From Psychromonas sp. (lineage in GTDB: Bacteria > Pseudomonadota > Gammaproteobacteria > Enterobacterales > Psychromonadaceae), in assembly GCA_023145575.1 (NCBI GenBank), contig JAGLDN010000315.1, positions 1-22,832 on the forward strand: a DNA stretch of 22,832 bases, read 5' to 3'. This document shows positions 6,251-14,735 of the stretch, one piece after another; position 1 is the stretch's first letter, and each line of letters begins with the position of its first letter. The notes below the pieces were generated by a model, which was not told the origin of the DNA, ran no database searches, and worked only from the letters and a program-made list of their open reading frames with translations. The position numbers and the translations under genes are program-made.

Positions 6251-8914
6251 TTACGCAAGTAAAGGGTTGATTTTGTTTACATCAATATCAAATTTAGTAA
6301 TCGCTTTTGTTACAATAGATCGATCAATCACATTCATTTTTGCTAGCTCATGTAATGTTGCAACCACGACATAACTTGCATTAACCTCAAAATGACGACG
6401 TAAATTTTCACGACTATCACTGCGACCAAAACCATCTGTGCCTAATACACGATAAGGTCCTGGAATATATGCACGAACCTGCTCGGCATATGACTTCATG
6501 TAATCCGTACAAGCAACCGTTAACACACCTTCTTCAAGTTGCTTTGTAATATAAGCTTTTTGCTCAACAGCTTCAGGATTAAAAGTGTTTACACGATCAA
6601 CTTCTTGCCCATCTCGTGTTAATTCGTTAAAAGAGGTGGTGCTAAATATCGTCGAATCGATACCATAATCATTTGCTAGAATATCTGCTGCTTTGCGTAC
6701 TTCAATCATGATAGTACCTGAGCTTAACAGCTGAACTTTCGCTTTTCCAGAGCCCTTGACAGTATCAAGCTTGTAAATACCTTTACAAATACCTTCTTCG
6801 ATACCTTCTGGCATTTCGGGTTGCACATAATTTTCATTCATCACCGTAATGTAATAAAAGATATCTTCTTGATCCTCATACATGCGCTTCATACCGTCTT
6901 GTATGATAACTGCCACTTCATAACCGTAAGTTGGATCATATGTAATACAACTTGGAATAACATTTGCCTGGATATGACTCTGACCATCTTCATGCTGCAG
7001 GCCTTCACCATTGAGTGTTGTACGACCCGCGGTACCACCAATCATAAAGCCTCGCGCACGTTGATCGCCTGCTGCCCATGCCATATCACCAATACGTTGA
7101 AAACCAAACATAGAGTAGTAGATATACAATGGAATCATTGGCACATCATTCGTACTGTAAGACGTTCCAGCAGCAACCCAATCACACATAGCGCCTAATT
7201 CATTAATACCTTCTTGAAGTACTTGGCCCTCTTTATCTTCACGATAATAAGCAACTTGTTCTCTGTCTTGCGGGGTGTATTTTTGACCTTCACGGGAATA
7301 TATACCGACTTGGCGGAATAAACCTTCCATGCCAAAAGTACGCGCTTCATCAGGAATGATTGGCACGATATGTTTTCCAATCGCTTTATCTTTTAATAAT
7401 ATCGTTAGGACACGAACAAAGACCATTGTTGTTGAAATTTGTCGCCCATTAGACCCGGCAGTAACTACTTTGAACGCACTCAATTTCGGAATTTCAAGCT
7501 CAACGGAGGTTTTCATGCGACGTTTGGGTAAGCAACCTTTTAATGCCGCGCGACGATTTAGCAAATATTTAACTTCTTCAGAATCAGCTCCAGGGCGATA
7601 ATAAGGAAGCTTTTCTAAATCTTCATCTGCAATAGGGATATTGAAACGATCTCGGTAATGTTTAATTGCCTCAGGTGCCATTTTTTTAACGCCATGCGCA
7701 ATGTTTTTTCCTTCTCCCGCGTTCCCCATGCCATAACCTTTCACAGTTTTGATTAATAGTACACAAGGGCGATCTTTTATCTCTGTTGCTTTTTTATAAG
7801 CAGCATACACTTTAAGAGGATCATGACCACCGCGGTTCAAACGATAAATATCATCATCTGACATGTTGGCAACCATTTCTGCTGTTTCTGGGTGTTTTCC
7901 AAAGAAATGCTTACGCGTATAAGCTCCCCCTTTTTCCTTATAATTCTGGTATTCACCGTCTACCGTTTCTTCCATTAACTGCAATAATTTACCTGTTTTA
8001 TCTTGTGCAAGCAAGGCATCCCAGTAACGCCCCCAGATAACTTTAATCACTTCCCAGCCGGCACCTCGAAATGTACCTTCAAGCTCCTGAATGATTTTTC
8101 CATTGCCACGAACTGGGCCATCAAGACGTTGTAGATTACAGTTTACAACAAAGACTAAGTTATCAAGTTTTTCACGTGAAGCCATCCCAATTGCGCCTAA
8201 TGATTCTGGCTCATCAACTTCACCATCGCCAAGATAAGCATACACTTTTTGTTTTGAACAATCTTTAATGCCACGATCTGTCAAGTATTTAAGAAAACGC
8301 GCTTGATAAATTGCTGAAATTGGTCCAAGACCCATCGACACCGTTGGGAACTGCCAATATTCAGGCAGTAATCTTGGATGTGGGTATGAGGGGATACCTT
8401 TGCCATCGACCTCTTGGCGAAAATTATCAAGTTGATCTTCAGAAATGCGCCCTTCTAGAAAAGAACGAGAATAGATACCTGGTGAAATATGACCTTGAAA
8501 ATAAACTAAATCACCGCCATCTGTATCACTTGGTCCGCGAAAGAAGTGATTAAATGCAACATCATAAATAAGCGCTGATGATGCAAAGCTAGAAATATGC
8601 CCTCCAAGTTCCAAATTTTTCTTCGACGCGCGTAAAACCATTATTAATGCATTCCAACGAATAATGGCTCGAATTCGACGTTCTAACGGTAAATCACCAG
8701 GGAATTGGGGCTCTTGTGATGGCGTAATAGTATTAAGATAAGCAGTGGTTGCATTAAAAGGTAAATAACCTCCGTTACGGCGTGTTTTATCAATTAATTT
8801 ATTAAGCAAAAAATGGGCACGATCTGTCCCTTCTTCTTCAATAACCGCTTCAAGTGCTTCAAGCCATTCAGATGTTTCTTGTGGGTCAATATCTGTATTC
8901 AAAAAATCGAGCAT
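6251..8914 (-). CDS. aceE: Pyruvate dehydrogenase E1 (homodimeric)
   Basis: This thiamine-diphosphate enzyme decarboxylates pyruvate and acetylates the lipoyl arms of AceF, the committed step into acetyl-CoA. Starting at 8914 it is 887 residues, the same length as E. coli AceE. The N-terminus DIDPQETSEWLEAL aligns with the E. coli start, and AAGGA lies 7 bp upstream of this ATG. A 14-residue longer frame from 8956 is open but less supported. Visible landmarks are GHISPGIYSR with H142, the thiamine-diphosphate/Mg motif GDGEVDEPES with D230, and NCNLQRLDG with N260. The C-terminal transketolase-type domains look complete. No pdhR repressor gene precedes it, unlike E. coli. A long repeat-filled gap separates it from aceF. 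Confidence 0.97.
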   Translation of the reverse strand: MLDFLNTDIDPQETSEWLEALEAVIEEEGTDRAHFLLNKLIDKTRRNGGYLPFNATTAYLNTITPSQEPQFPGDLPLERRIRAIIRWNALIMVLRASKKNLELGGHISSFASSALIYDVAFNHFFRGPSDTDGGDLVYFQGHISPGIYSRSFLEGRISEDQLDNFRQEVDGKGIPSYPHPRLLPEYWQFPTVSMGLGPISAIYQARFLKYLTDRGIKDCSKQKVYAYLGDGEVDEPESLGAIGMASREKLDNLVFVVNCNLQRLDGPVRGNGKIIQELEGTFRGAGWEVIKVIWGRYWDALLAQDKTGKLLQLMEETVDGEYQNYKEKGGAYTRKHFFGKHPETAEMVANMSDDDIYRLNRGGHDPLKVYAAYKKATEIKDRPCVLLIKTVKGYGMGNAGEGKNIAHGVKKMAPEAIKHYRDRFNIPIADEDLEKLPYYRPGADSEEVKYLLNRRAALKGCLPKRRMKTSVELEIPKLSAFKVVTAGSNGRQISTTMVFVRVLTILLKDKAIGKHIVPIIPDEARTFGMEGLFRQVGIYSREGQKYTPQDREQVAYYREDKEGQVLQEGINELGAMCDWVAAGTSYSTNDVPMIPLYIYYSMFGFQRIGDMAWAAGDQRARGFMIGGTAGRTTLNGEGLQHEDGQSHIQANVIPSCITYDPTYGYEVAVIIQDGMKRMYEDQEDIFYYITVMNENYVQPEMPEGIEEGICKGIYKLDTVKGSGKAKVQLLSSGTIMIEVRKAADILANDYGIDSTIFSTTSFNELTRDGQEVDRVNTFNPEAVEQKAYITKQLEEGVLTVACTDYMKSYAEQVRAYIPGPYRVLGTDGFGRSDSRENLRRHFEVNASYVVVATLHELAKMNVIDRSIVTKAITKFDIDVNKINPLLA

Positions 8915-9045
8915 GCTTATTCCTTCGTTAAATGACTCAAAATAGGTATGACTCATGTTATCTAATCACCAACGGATATGTAACACTTTGTCTTAGGATC
9001 CATGTGAGTGACTAGGTAAAAACTTTTGAACAATACCAAGTCTAA

Positions 9046-9054
9046 ATTATAACA
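9046..9054 (-). promoter_or_regulatory. Candidate extended -10 promoter for aceE
   Basis: On the minus strand the sequence reads TGTTATAAT: a perfect TATAAT with the upstream TG of an extended -10 box, about 130 bp before the aceE start codon. No good -35 hexamer sits at 16-18 bp, which extended -10 promoters can tolerate. In such AT-rich DNA a chance match is possible. Confidence 0.4.
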
Positions 9055-9269
9055 AAACATGCAAGAATTTATACTTGTTTTTTATTTTTTTCTGGGTAAT
9101 AAAAAATAATCGCACTACACCAAGTTAAATTAATAATTTTTATCACTAAATTTTGCTATTTCACTAACTTATCTAAGCACAAAAAATATCCAGTAAAAAT
9201 ATAAAGCAAAGGCGTAAATAAAAATTGAGAAGTGATTGGCAGTAATGAACATATATCAATGTGACGTAA

Positions 9270-9347
9270 AGATGTTTTATCAGGCATTATCTAGGATATC
9301 AACCCAAGGCACAGCATGTCACCTATCAACGATTAACTGCGTTAATC
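9270..9347. repeat. Second dispersed repeat type, copy 2, with GATTAAC palindrome
   Basis: Bases 9270-9330 match 6028-6086 (TCAGGCA block, CAAGG-CAGCATGT block, TATCAAC end). Directly after TATCAAC comes a 7-bp-stem palindrome, GATTAAC-TGC-GTTAATC (9331-9347), identical to the hairpin core of repeat copy A at 2103-2119. So the same hairpin occurs in two different repeat contexts. Confidence 0.6.
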
Positions 9348-9463
9348 ATTTTCGATACAATTAACAAAAAGAAGTCAATTCTTAACTGGTTACTCCCTTT
9401 TACATTGTTGTAACCTTGTTTTCATAATAAGCAGAGCAGGCGACCAACGGGCTTTGATCTTGG

Positions 9464-9553
9464 CAAGCTGTACCCCTCATTAATTAATTACCTGCGTTTA
9501 AATGAAAAAGGCACATTTAAACTTTATTTGATTTGTTTTCAAGCTGTTACCCC
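9464..9553. repeat. Hairpin flanked by short direct repeats
   Basis: CAAGCTGTACCCC (9464-9476) recurs as CAAGCTGTTACCCC (9540-9553). Between them GTTTAAATG (9496-9504) pairs with CATTTAAAC (9514-9522) across a 9-base loop. The arrangement resembles a small non-coding repeat unit. No gene is associated. Confidence 0.5.
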
Positions 9554-9981
9554 GACGCAAGGCAGGCATGTTCAAAGTACACAAGTATCGATGCAACAAG
9601 TTAGATCGGAAACTTTGCGCATAAGATATGTTTACCTCAACACTTACAATATTTTGCACCTTAAATGGTAACACGTATATTCCAATGACATTAAATATGT
9701 GATTTGAAGTGTCTCAGTAAAAACAGCTTTCATTAAAGCCGTAAGTTAATAGTAAATGCCGACTTCTTTTACGAAACCTACAACACACAAGCAAGTTATT
9801 TTAAGCAGTAAAGTAGAAAATCTATTTATTGTCATTAGCATTACAGATTTTCAAGTCAATAACTCATTTGATAATTTCTTTAGGTAAAGGTATAATTTGT
9901 GTCTACATTCGGTGAAAATTATAGCGATATTACCAAGAAGGAACTAACTTGTTTTAGCATTTACATTGGTTTTTGGTGATA

Positions 9982-10893
9982 TTATATTCGAAAAAGTGCA
10001 TCTATAGTAAAACCTTGCTCACCAAGTATTTCTTTTAATTTTTTAAGTCCCTCAACTTGAATTTGACGTACTCGTTCCCGCGTCAAACCGACTGCTATTC
10101 CAACACGTTCAAGTGTGCCCGCTTCATATCCCATCAAACCAAAACGTCGGGCTAATATTTCGCATTGAATTGGCGCTAATTCTTCGAGCCAATCAATAAT
10201 GCGTAACTTCATATCTTTAATTTCAATTTCGTTCGCAGGATTTGAATTTGAATGGGCTGGGATTAAATTTAATAAGTGATGATCCTTATCCTGACCAACG
10301 TGGTTATCAACAGATCTGATCCGCTCGCTTATTTTTAAAATATGGGCTACTTCTTTGACTGGAATATCTAACTCTCGCGCAATATCGTGAGCATTTGGCT
10401 CTTGTTCTAATTTGTGGGCTAGTTCACGAGATGTCCTTAAAAATACATTTAAGCGCTTGACAATATGAACGGGTAGCCGAATGGTCCTTGTTTGATTCAT
10501 AAGAGCACGTTCGATGGTTTGACGTATCCACCAAGTGGCATAAGTTGAAAAACGAAAACCTTTTTCAGGATCAAATTTTTCAACCGCGCGCATAAGCCCC
10601 ATGTTTCCTTCTTCCGCAAGATCAAGTAATGAAAGACCACGATTATTATATCTACGCGCAATTTTAACAACAAGTCGCAAATTACTTTCAATCATCCTTT
10701 TGCGAGCCGGAGCGTCACCACGTAATGCTTTACGAGAAAAATAAATTTCTTCTTCGGCGGTTAAAAGAGGAGCAAAACCTATATCACTCAAGTACAGTTG
10801 AGTGGCATCCGCCACACTTAATTTTGAATCGGATTTATCAACAATTTCTGCATCATTTTTAGCAAAATCAGATGATTTAACGTTATTTGTCAT
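9982..10893 (-). CDS. rpoS: RNA polymerase sigma factor RpoS (sigma-38)
   Basis: This is the general-stress and stationary-phase sigma factor; it directs RNA polymerase to stress promoters. I chose the ATG at 10893 because AAGGTG lies 6 bp upstream; a GTG three codons earlier is also open. The protein has 303 residues. Region 1.2 is near 29-60. Region 2 is at about 70-140, with GFRFSTYATWWIRQTIERA for -10 recognition and melting. Region 3 follows. Region 4.2 contains the helix-turn-helix near 259-285 (LERVGIAVGLTRERVRQIQVEG). The C-terminus IDALFRI matches the family ending. It lies 37 bp after nlpD, the conserved order in gammaproteobacteria, where an rpoS promoter usually lies within nlpD. 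The reading frame is intact, so stress regulation is apparently kept despite surrounding decay. Confidence 0.96.
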   Translation of the reverse strand: MTNNVKSSDFAKNDAEIVDKSDSKLSVADATQLYLSDIGFAPLLTAEEEIYFSRKALRGDAPARKRMIESNLRLVVKIARRYNNRGLSLLDLAEEGNMGLMRAVEKFDPEKGFRFSTYATWWIRQTIERALMNQTRTIRLPVHIVKRLNVFLRTSRELAHKLEQEPNAHDIARELDIPVKEVAHILKISERIRSVDNHVGQDKDHHLLNLIPAHSNSNPANEIEIKDMKLRIIDWLEELAPIQCEILARRFGLMGYEAGTLERVGIAVGLTRERVRQIQVEGLKKLKEILGEQGFTIDALFRI

Positions 10894-10930
10894 CCATAAC
10901 ACCTTGTTAATTATTCTATTTTACTTGTTT

Positions 10931-11728
10931 TTATCTCTTAGGTAAGTATTGTAGAGGATCAACTGACTTTCCTTTGTAGCGGATTTCAAAGTGTAAATAA
11001 ACTTTATTCGCACCCGTATCTCCCATTAACGCAATCTTTTGTCCTTTTTTAACTTTCTGATCTTCTTTTACAAGCAATTTATCATTATGGGCATAAGCGC
11101 TTAAATAATCATTATTATGTTTAATAATAATCAATTTACCATAACCACGCAAACCACTACCTACATAAACAACCTTGCCATCTGCAGCCGCATTTACAGC
11201 ACTATCGCGTTTAGCAGCAATTCGAATACCTTGCAACTCAGTATCAGAAAATGAAAATCCTTTAATCAACTTACCATTTGAAGGCCAAACCCATCTTACT
11301 ATTTCTTTAGTACCATTTTTTTTCACAATATACTTCTTAGAATATGTCTTTGCTTTTTTTGGTGCAACCTTTTGTTGTGTTTTTTGAGTTATTTTACTAT
11401 TTATTCGATATTGATCACTGTATTTATGTTCATTAACCGTTTGATTTTGTTTTAAATTTAAGACCTGACCTTCTTTTATTAAATACGGGGATTTTAAATT
11501 ATTATATAATACTAACTGACTAAAACTAACATTTGCTTGCAAAGCAATCCCAAGAAGTGTATCACCAAACTTAACAATATATGTCGAGCCTGCGCGGTAA
11601 CCTCCCTTTTTATTGTACGCTCTCGCTTTAGTCTTTTTTGTTATATCTCGAACAGCAGCACGATGTATTGATGACGTGCAGGCAACAACAAAAAAAAACA
11701 GCACAAATAACAACCTACATTTTTTCAT
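10931..11728 (-). CDS. nlpD: Outer-membrane lipoprotein NlpD, LytM-type amidase activator
   Basis: NlpD is an outer-membrane lipoprotein that in E. coli activates the amidase AmiC to split septal peptidoglycan. The 265-residue protein begins with a lipoprotein signal ending in VVAC (acylated C17). A LysM peptidoglycan-binding domain spans about 49-92 (YIVKFGDTLLGIA). After a Lys/Gln-rich linker, a C-terminal M23/LytM fold covers about 148-262. The metal-binding motif of active peptidases is lost: the HxGxD position reads LQGIR (165-169), and only LHFE (H246) remains. That is the normal state of NlpD/EnvC activators, so it should not be an active endopeptidase. It stands between yqaA and rpoS. 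The ribosome-binding site GGAAGAAAG is somewhat far from the ATG. Confidence 0.93.
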   Translation of the reverse strand: MKKCRLLFVLFFFVVACTSSIHRAAVRDITKKTKARAYNKKGGYRAGSTYIVKFGDTLLGIALQANVSFSQLVLYNNLKSPYLIKEGQVLNLKQNQTVNEHKYSDQYRINSKITQKTQQKVAPKKAKTYSKKYIVKKNGTKEIVRWVWPSNGKLIKGFSFSDTELQGIRIAAKRDSAVNAAADGKVVYVGSGLRGYGKLIIIKHNNDYLSAYAHNDKLLVKEDQKVKKGQKIALMGDTGANKVYLHFEIRYKGKSVDPLQYLPKR

Positions 11729-11868
11729 TGAAAAGCTTTCTTCCTCTATTCAAATTATTCAACAAAGCCGTTACCCACCAAATCAATTCTTCAATCATAC
11801 TTTTTCCAATTACCAATTACCAATTATCATTCAAAAATTCAAACCGTTATTAACTAATGTAAACAAAT

Positions 11869-12450
11869 TTAATTTTTTAGCGAAAAATAAAAGATGATGG
11901 CAACAATTATAGTGATCCATCCTAAAACATCAATATATCTGCTCAATTTATCTGCCATTTTTTCACCACCTATCACTACCAAGCCAGAGACTAAAAAAAA
12001 ACGCAAACTACGACCAATTAATGCTGTAAGGATAAAGGGTAGAAAAGCCATATTGATGATGCCAGCCGTCAGGGTAAAGATTTTAAAAGGGATCGGTGTA
12101 AAACTTGCTATAAAAATAACCATTACCCCCCATTTACTGAACCAGTTTTGAGCCATTGCTAATTTATCTTGATAACCCATAAATTCTATAAACGGATGTA
12201 CTACTGGACCATAAAGCACATGCCCCAAATAATAGCCAAACGCGCCACCAAAAACAGAAAAAAATGTCACTCCAGCTGCATATCGCCATGCTTTGTCTCG
12301 AGTAGCAATTGCCATTGGAACAAGCATAATATCGACGGGTATAGGCCAAAAGATAGCTTCGACAAAGGCTATTAAGTAAAGGATTGATGCCGCATGCTTA
12401 TGCTTAGACCAAACAAGCGCTTTATCATATAAAGGTGAAAATATTTTCAT
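11869..12450 (-). CDS. yqaA: DedA/VTT-family inner-membrane protein YqaA
   Basis: A 193-residue polytopic membrane protein of the DedA/VTT (SNARE-associated Golgi) superfamily. Members are thought to act in lipid or undecaprenyl-phosphate transport across the inner membrane, but the substrate of this subgroup is not established. Hydrophobic segments lie at roughly 20-48, 57-80, 108-125 and 130-160, with a last helix at 173-190. The conserved glycine-rich segment FFSVFGGAFGYYLGHVLYG and the FTPIPFKIFTLTAGI motif are both present. In Shewanella-like genomes this gene stands between pcm and nlpD. Here it comes 18 bp after surE, with no pcm. It probably belongs to the surE operon. Its ribosome-binding site is weak (AAAGACAG). 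Confidence 0.85.
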   Translation of the reverse strand: MKIFSPLYDKALVWSKHKHAASILYLIAFVEAIFWPIPVDIMLVPMAIATRDKAWRYAAGVTFFSVFGGAFGYYLGHVLYGPVVHPFIEFMGYQDKLAMAQNWFSKWGVMVIFIASFTPIPFKIFTLTAGIINMAFLPFILTALIGRSLRFFLVSGLVVIGGEKMADKLSRYIDVLGWITIIVAIIFYFSLKN

Positions 12451-12468
12451 AAACTGTCTTTGTTGTCT

Positions 12469-13206
12469 TCATTCTAAATCTAACCAATCATACACGATTT
12501 GTATTTGGTCAATTGCCGTTAAGTCTATTTTTAACGGTGTAATTGATACATAATCCTGTTTAATTGCATGAAAATCAGTCCCCTCACTATCATCATTTAC
12601 CTCGCCACTTGGTCCGATCCAAAACATTTCTCGATCTCTTGGATCAACTGCTTTTATTATTTTATTTGCGGGATGGCGTTTTCCTAACCGAGTAACCTTA
12701 ATGCCTTTAATTTCATCAAAAGGTAAATCTGGCACATTGATATTTAATACTTGATGACTTTGAAGCGGTTCATTGATCAGTTTCTTCACAATAATTTCGG
12801 CATAACGCGCAGCACTTTCGAAATGCTTTTTCCCGACCAATGAGACCGCTACCGCAGGTAATGCTAAAAAACGCCCTTCAATTGCTGCGGCAATAGTACC
12901 TGAATAAAGTACATCATCTCCTAGATTGGCTCCTTCATTAATACCTGAAACAACAAGCTGAGGTTGAACCTTGCAGAGTTTATTTAATGCAAGATGCACA
13001 CAATCGGTTGGCGTACCAGAAACCGAATTAAAACCATTATTTAACTTTTGAACACGCAACGGGTTTTCAAGCGTTATTGCATTACTAACCCCACTACGAT
13101 TATTTTCAGGAGCATAAACTTCAATATCATCTATTCGCGCTAATGTATCTGATAAAATAGATAATCCTTTTGCGAAAACACCATCATCATTACTCAATAA
13201 AATCAT
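12469..13206 (-). CDS. surE: 5'/3'-nucleotidase SurE
   Basis: SurE is a metal-dependent phosphatase of nucleoside 5'- and 3'-monophosphates and short polyphosphate, linked to stationary-phase survival. The 245 residues carry every metal-site landmark: LLSNDDG with D7 and D8, NRSG with S38, and VVSGINEGANLGDD with N90. The DPRDREMFWIGP and GTDFHAIKQDYVSITPL blocks are also conserved. Its ATG overlaps the truD stop codon (ATGA), so the two are translationally coupled. In E. coli and relatives the next gene is pcm, but here yqaA follows after 18 bp. Confidence 0.96.
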   Translation of the reverse strand: MILLSNDDGVFAKGLSILSDTLARIDDIEVYAPENNRSGVSNAITLENPLRVQKLNNGFNSVSGTPTDCVHLALNKLCKVQPQLVVSGINEGANLGDDVLYSGTIAAAIEGRFLALPAVAVSLVGKKHFESAARYAEIIVKKLINEPLQSHQVLNINVPDLPFDEIKGIKVTRLGKRHPANKIIKAVDPRDREMFWIGPSGEVNDDSEGTDFHAIKQDYVSITPLKIDLTAIDQIQIVYDWLDLE

Positions 13207-14255
13207 TTAATTATCTCTCTTAAAATTGACGTTGCATAACTACCCGCAGAAAGGTAGAAATTAATTTTAACCGTTTTTTCATCTAACCACTGTGACGATA
13301 AATCAGTTGGCACTAACATTAACGGACGACGCGCTTGTTTTAACTTGTTTGTGGCAAGTCCTGCTTGTAGTGCTGGAAAATCAGAAAGTATCTTAATTTC
13401 ATATTGCTGCGCATCTAGTACTGAAGACAAATTGCCTGCTCCCCATAACGGGGCTGTCAAACACGTTTTGCGACTATGAAGTCGATGCAAATTCACGTCA
13501 TTAAGATCAAGCAAAGGAAAAAAAGATCTATTTGTGACAAATTGAACACAATCCCCAACAATTGGGCTCATAAAGGTATTATCTTTAATACGCTTTGATA
13601 CCACATAATTGAATAAGTAACTTCTTGCCGCGCTTAGATACATCCCTCGCTTAAAACGATCTTTAATAGAACGCCCTGCAAACATTTTAAGCGCCGAACT
13701 AATATTATGCCCAGCATGGCCAAAGCGTTGCAGACCAAAGTAATTAGGCACACCTTTAGATACTCGCTTCAAAGACTCTTTGACCGCTTTTTTATCGCTA
13801 ATATCACGCAAAACAATGGAGAAAAAATTCCCTGATAATGCGCCAATTTTTATTTTTTTATGATGGCGAATTATTTTAAGAATGCTGACGCCACTCAAAT
13901 CTACGAAGGAGAAATCAGGTGTATTTTTTCCAGGAATATGTAATGAAAACCATTGAGTTGTGTCGCCTTGACGATCTTTAAGCCCTGCATAGCTAACATT
14001 TTTAGCGGGAATATTTGCAAATTTAGCGAGTTGTTTGGCAATATATTGAGTATTTTCTCCGACCTTATTAACCCATAAGCAAACATGTTCACCATCACCT
14101 GACAACTCAAAACCTAAATCTTCAACGACATTAAAATCTTCATATGATCCTTTAAAAACCCCTGTACTAATTGGTATACCATACAAGTATTCAAAATCAA
14201 GTGGATAAAAATCGACTTTATTGCCACCTTGCTCAATGTTGTTAACTGTGTTCAT
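13203..14255 (-). CDS. truD: tRNA pseudouridine(13) synthase TruD
   Basis: TruD converts U13 of tRNA-Glu to pseudouridine. The 350-residue length equals the family norm. The catalytic aspartate is D94 in SYAGLKDRQGDTTQW, matching the E. coli KD motif. GNFFSIVLRD, KGVPNYFGLQRFG and the C-terminal LSAGSYATSILREI are signature blocks. Compared with E. coli, about 13 extra residues stand at the N-terminus (to DFYPLDFEYLYG). A later start would lack an obvious ATG, so I keep the ATG at 14255, although its ribosome-binding site is weak. It begins 3 bp after ispF and overlaps surE by 4 bp, a compact operon. Confidence 0.94.
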   Translation of the reverse strand: MNTVNNIEQGGNKVDFYPLDFEYLYGIPISTGVFKGSYEDFNVVEDLGFELSGDGEHVCLWVNKVGENTQYIAKQLAKFANIPAKNVSYAGLKDRQGDTTQWFSLHIPGKNTPDFSFVDLSGVSILKIIRHHKKIKIGALSGNFFSIVLRDISDKKAVKESLKRVSKGVPNYFGLQRFGHAGHNISSALKMFAGRSIKDRFKRGMYLSAARSYLFNYVVSKRIKDNTFMSPIVGDCVQFVTNRSFFPLLDLNDVNLHRLHSRKTCLTAPLWGAGNLSSVLDAQQYEIKILSDFPALQAGLATNKLKQARRPLMLVPTDLSSQWLDEKTVKINFYLSAGSYATSILREIIK

Positions 14256-14258
14256 CCA

Positions 14259-14735
14259 TTACTCATTTATTAATAACACAACAGCATATGTTGCAATGCC
14301 TTCTTTTCTGCCTGTATAGCCAAGCTTTTCCGTTGTTGTTGCTTTAATGTTTACATTATCAATATGCGTTTCTAATATTGAAGAAATTGCTGTGCGCATT
14401 TGGTCAATATAAGGCGCCATCTTCGGCGTTTGTGCAACGATTGTAATATCAAGGTTGCCAATTTTATAACCCTTCGACATGACTTTTTGAAAAACATGCT
14501 CCAATAACTTTCGGCTATCTATTCCCCCAAAAGCCGGATCACTATCGGGAAAATGCACGCCGATATCACCTAATGCCACAGCCCCTAACAAAGCATCACA
14601 AAGCGCATGTAAAACAACATCGCCATCAGAATGCGCAATTAATCCCTCATCATGTGGGATAGTTACTCCTCCTAGCTTAATTGGCCCATTACCACCAAAT
14701 TTATGAACATCAAAACCATGCCCAATGCGCGTCAT
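14259..14735 (-). CDS. ispF: 2-C-methyl-D-erythritol 2,4-cyclodiphosphate synthase
   Basis: The fifth enzyme of the MEP isoprenoid pathway: it closes CDP-methylerythritol 2-phosphate into the cyclic diphosphate and releases CMP. The 158 residues match the usual length. Zinc ligands D9, H11 and H43 appear in GHGFDVH and the HSDGDVVLH segment. The flexible loop DSDPAF and the C-terminal KATTTEKLGYTGRKEGIA are canonical. Its ATG overlaps the end of ispD by 4 bp (ATGA), implying coupled translation of neighbouring pathway steps. The gene looks intact. Confidence 0.97.
   Translation of the reverse strand: MTRIGHGFDVHKFGGNGPIKLGGVTIPHDEGLIAHSDGDVVLHALCDALLGAVALGDIGVHFPDSDPAFGGIDSRKLLEHVFQKVMSKGYKIGNLDITIVAQTPKMAPYIDQMRTAISSILETHIDNVNIKATTTEKLGYTGRKEGIATYAVVLLINE

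Larger units (their letters stand above)
8957..9981. other. 1-kb gene-free spacer between rpoS and aceE
   Basis: I find no intact gene here. It holds the probable aceE promoter near 9046, a second-type repeat copy (9270-9347), a hairpin flanked by short direct repeats (9464-9553), and otherwise AT-rich unique sequence. No pdhR-like GntR reading frame or recognisable remnant is visible on either strand. The rpoS 3' side has only an imperfect long-loop inverted repeat (around 9923-9985) and no clear terminator. Confidence 0.6.

Noticed and set aside
6821..7198. 125-residue plus-strand open frame
   Set aside because: It lies wholly antisense to aceE and its sequence is composition-driven; no family resemblance.
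8915..8956. 14-residue longer start for AceE
   Set aside because: The ATG at 8914 has AAGGA upstream and gives exactly the 887-residue family length.
10894..10902. GTG start three codons earlier for RpoS
   Set aside because: AAGGTG is correctly spaced for the ATG at 10893 and overlaps the GTG itself.
10931..11728. NlpD as an active M23 endopeptidase
   Set aside because: The HxGxD metal motif is replaced by LQGIR, so it fits the inactive amidase-activator group.
11613..11897. Plus-strand open frames over the nlpD 5' end
   Set aside because: They overlap the NlpD lipoprotein signal in antisense and show no domain or start-site support.
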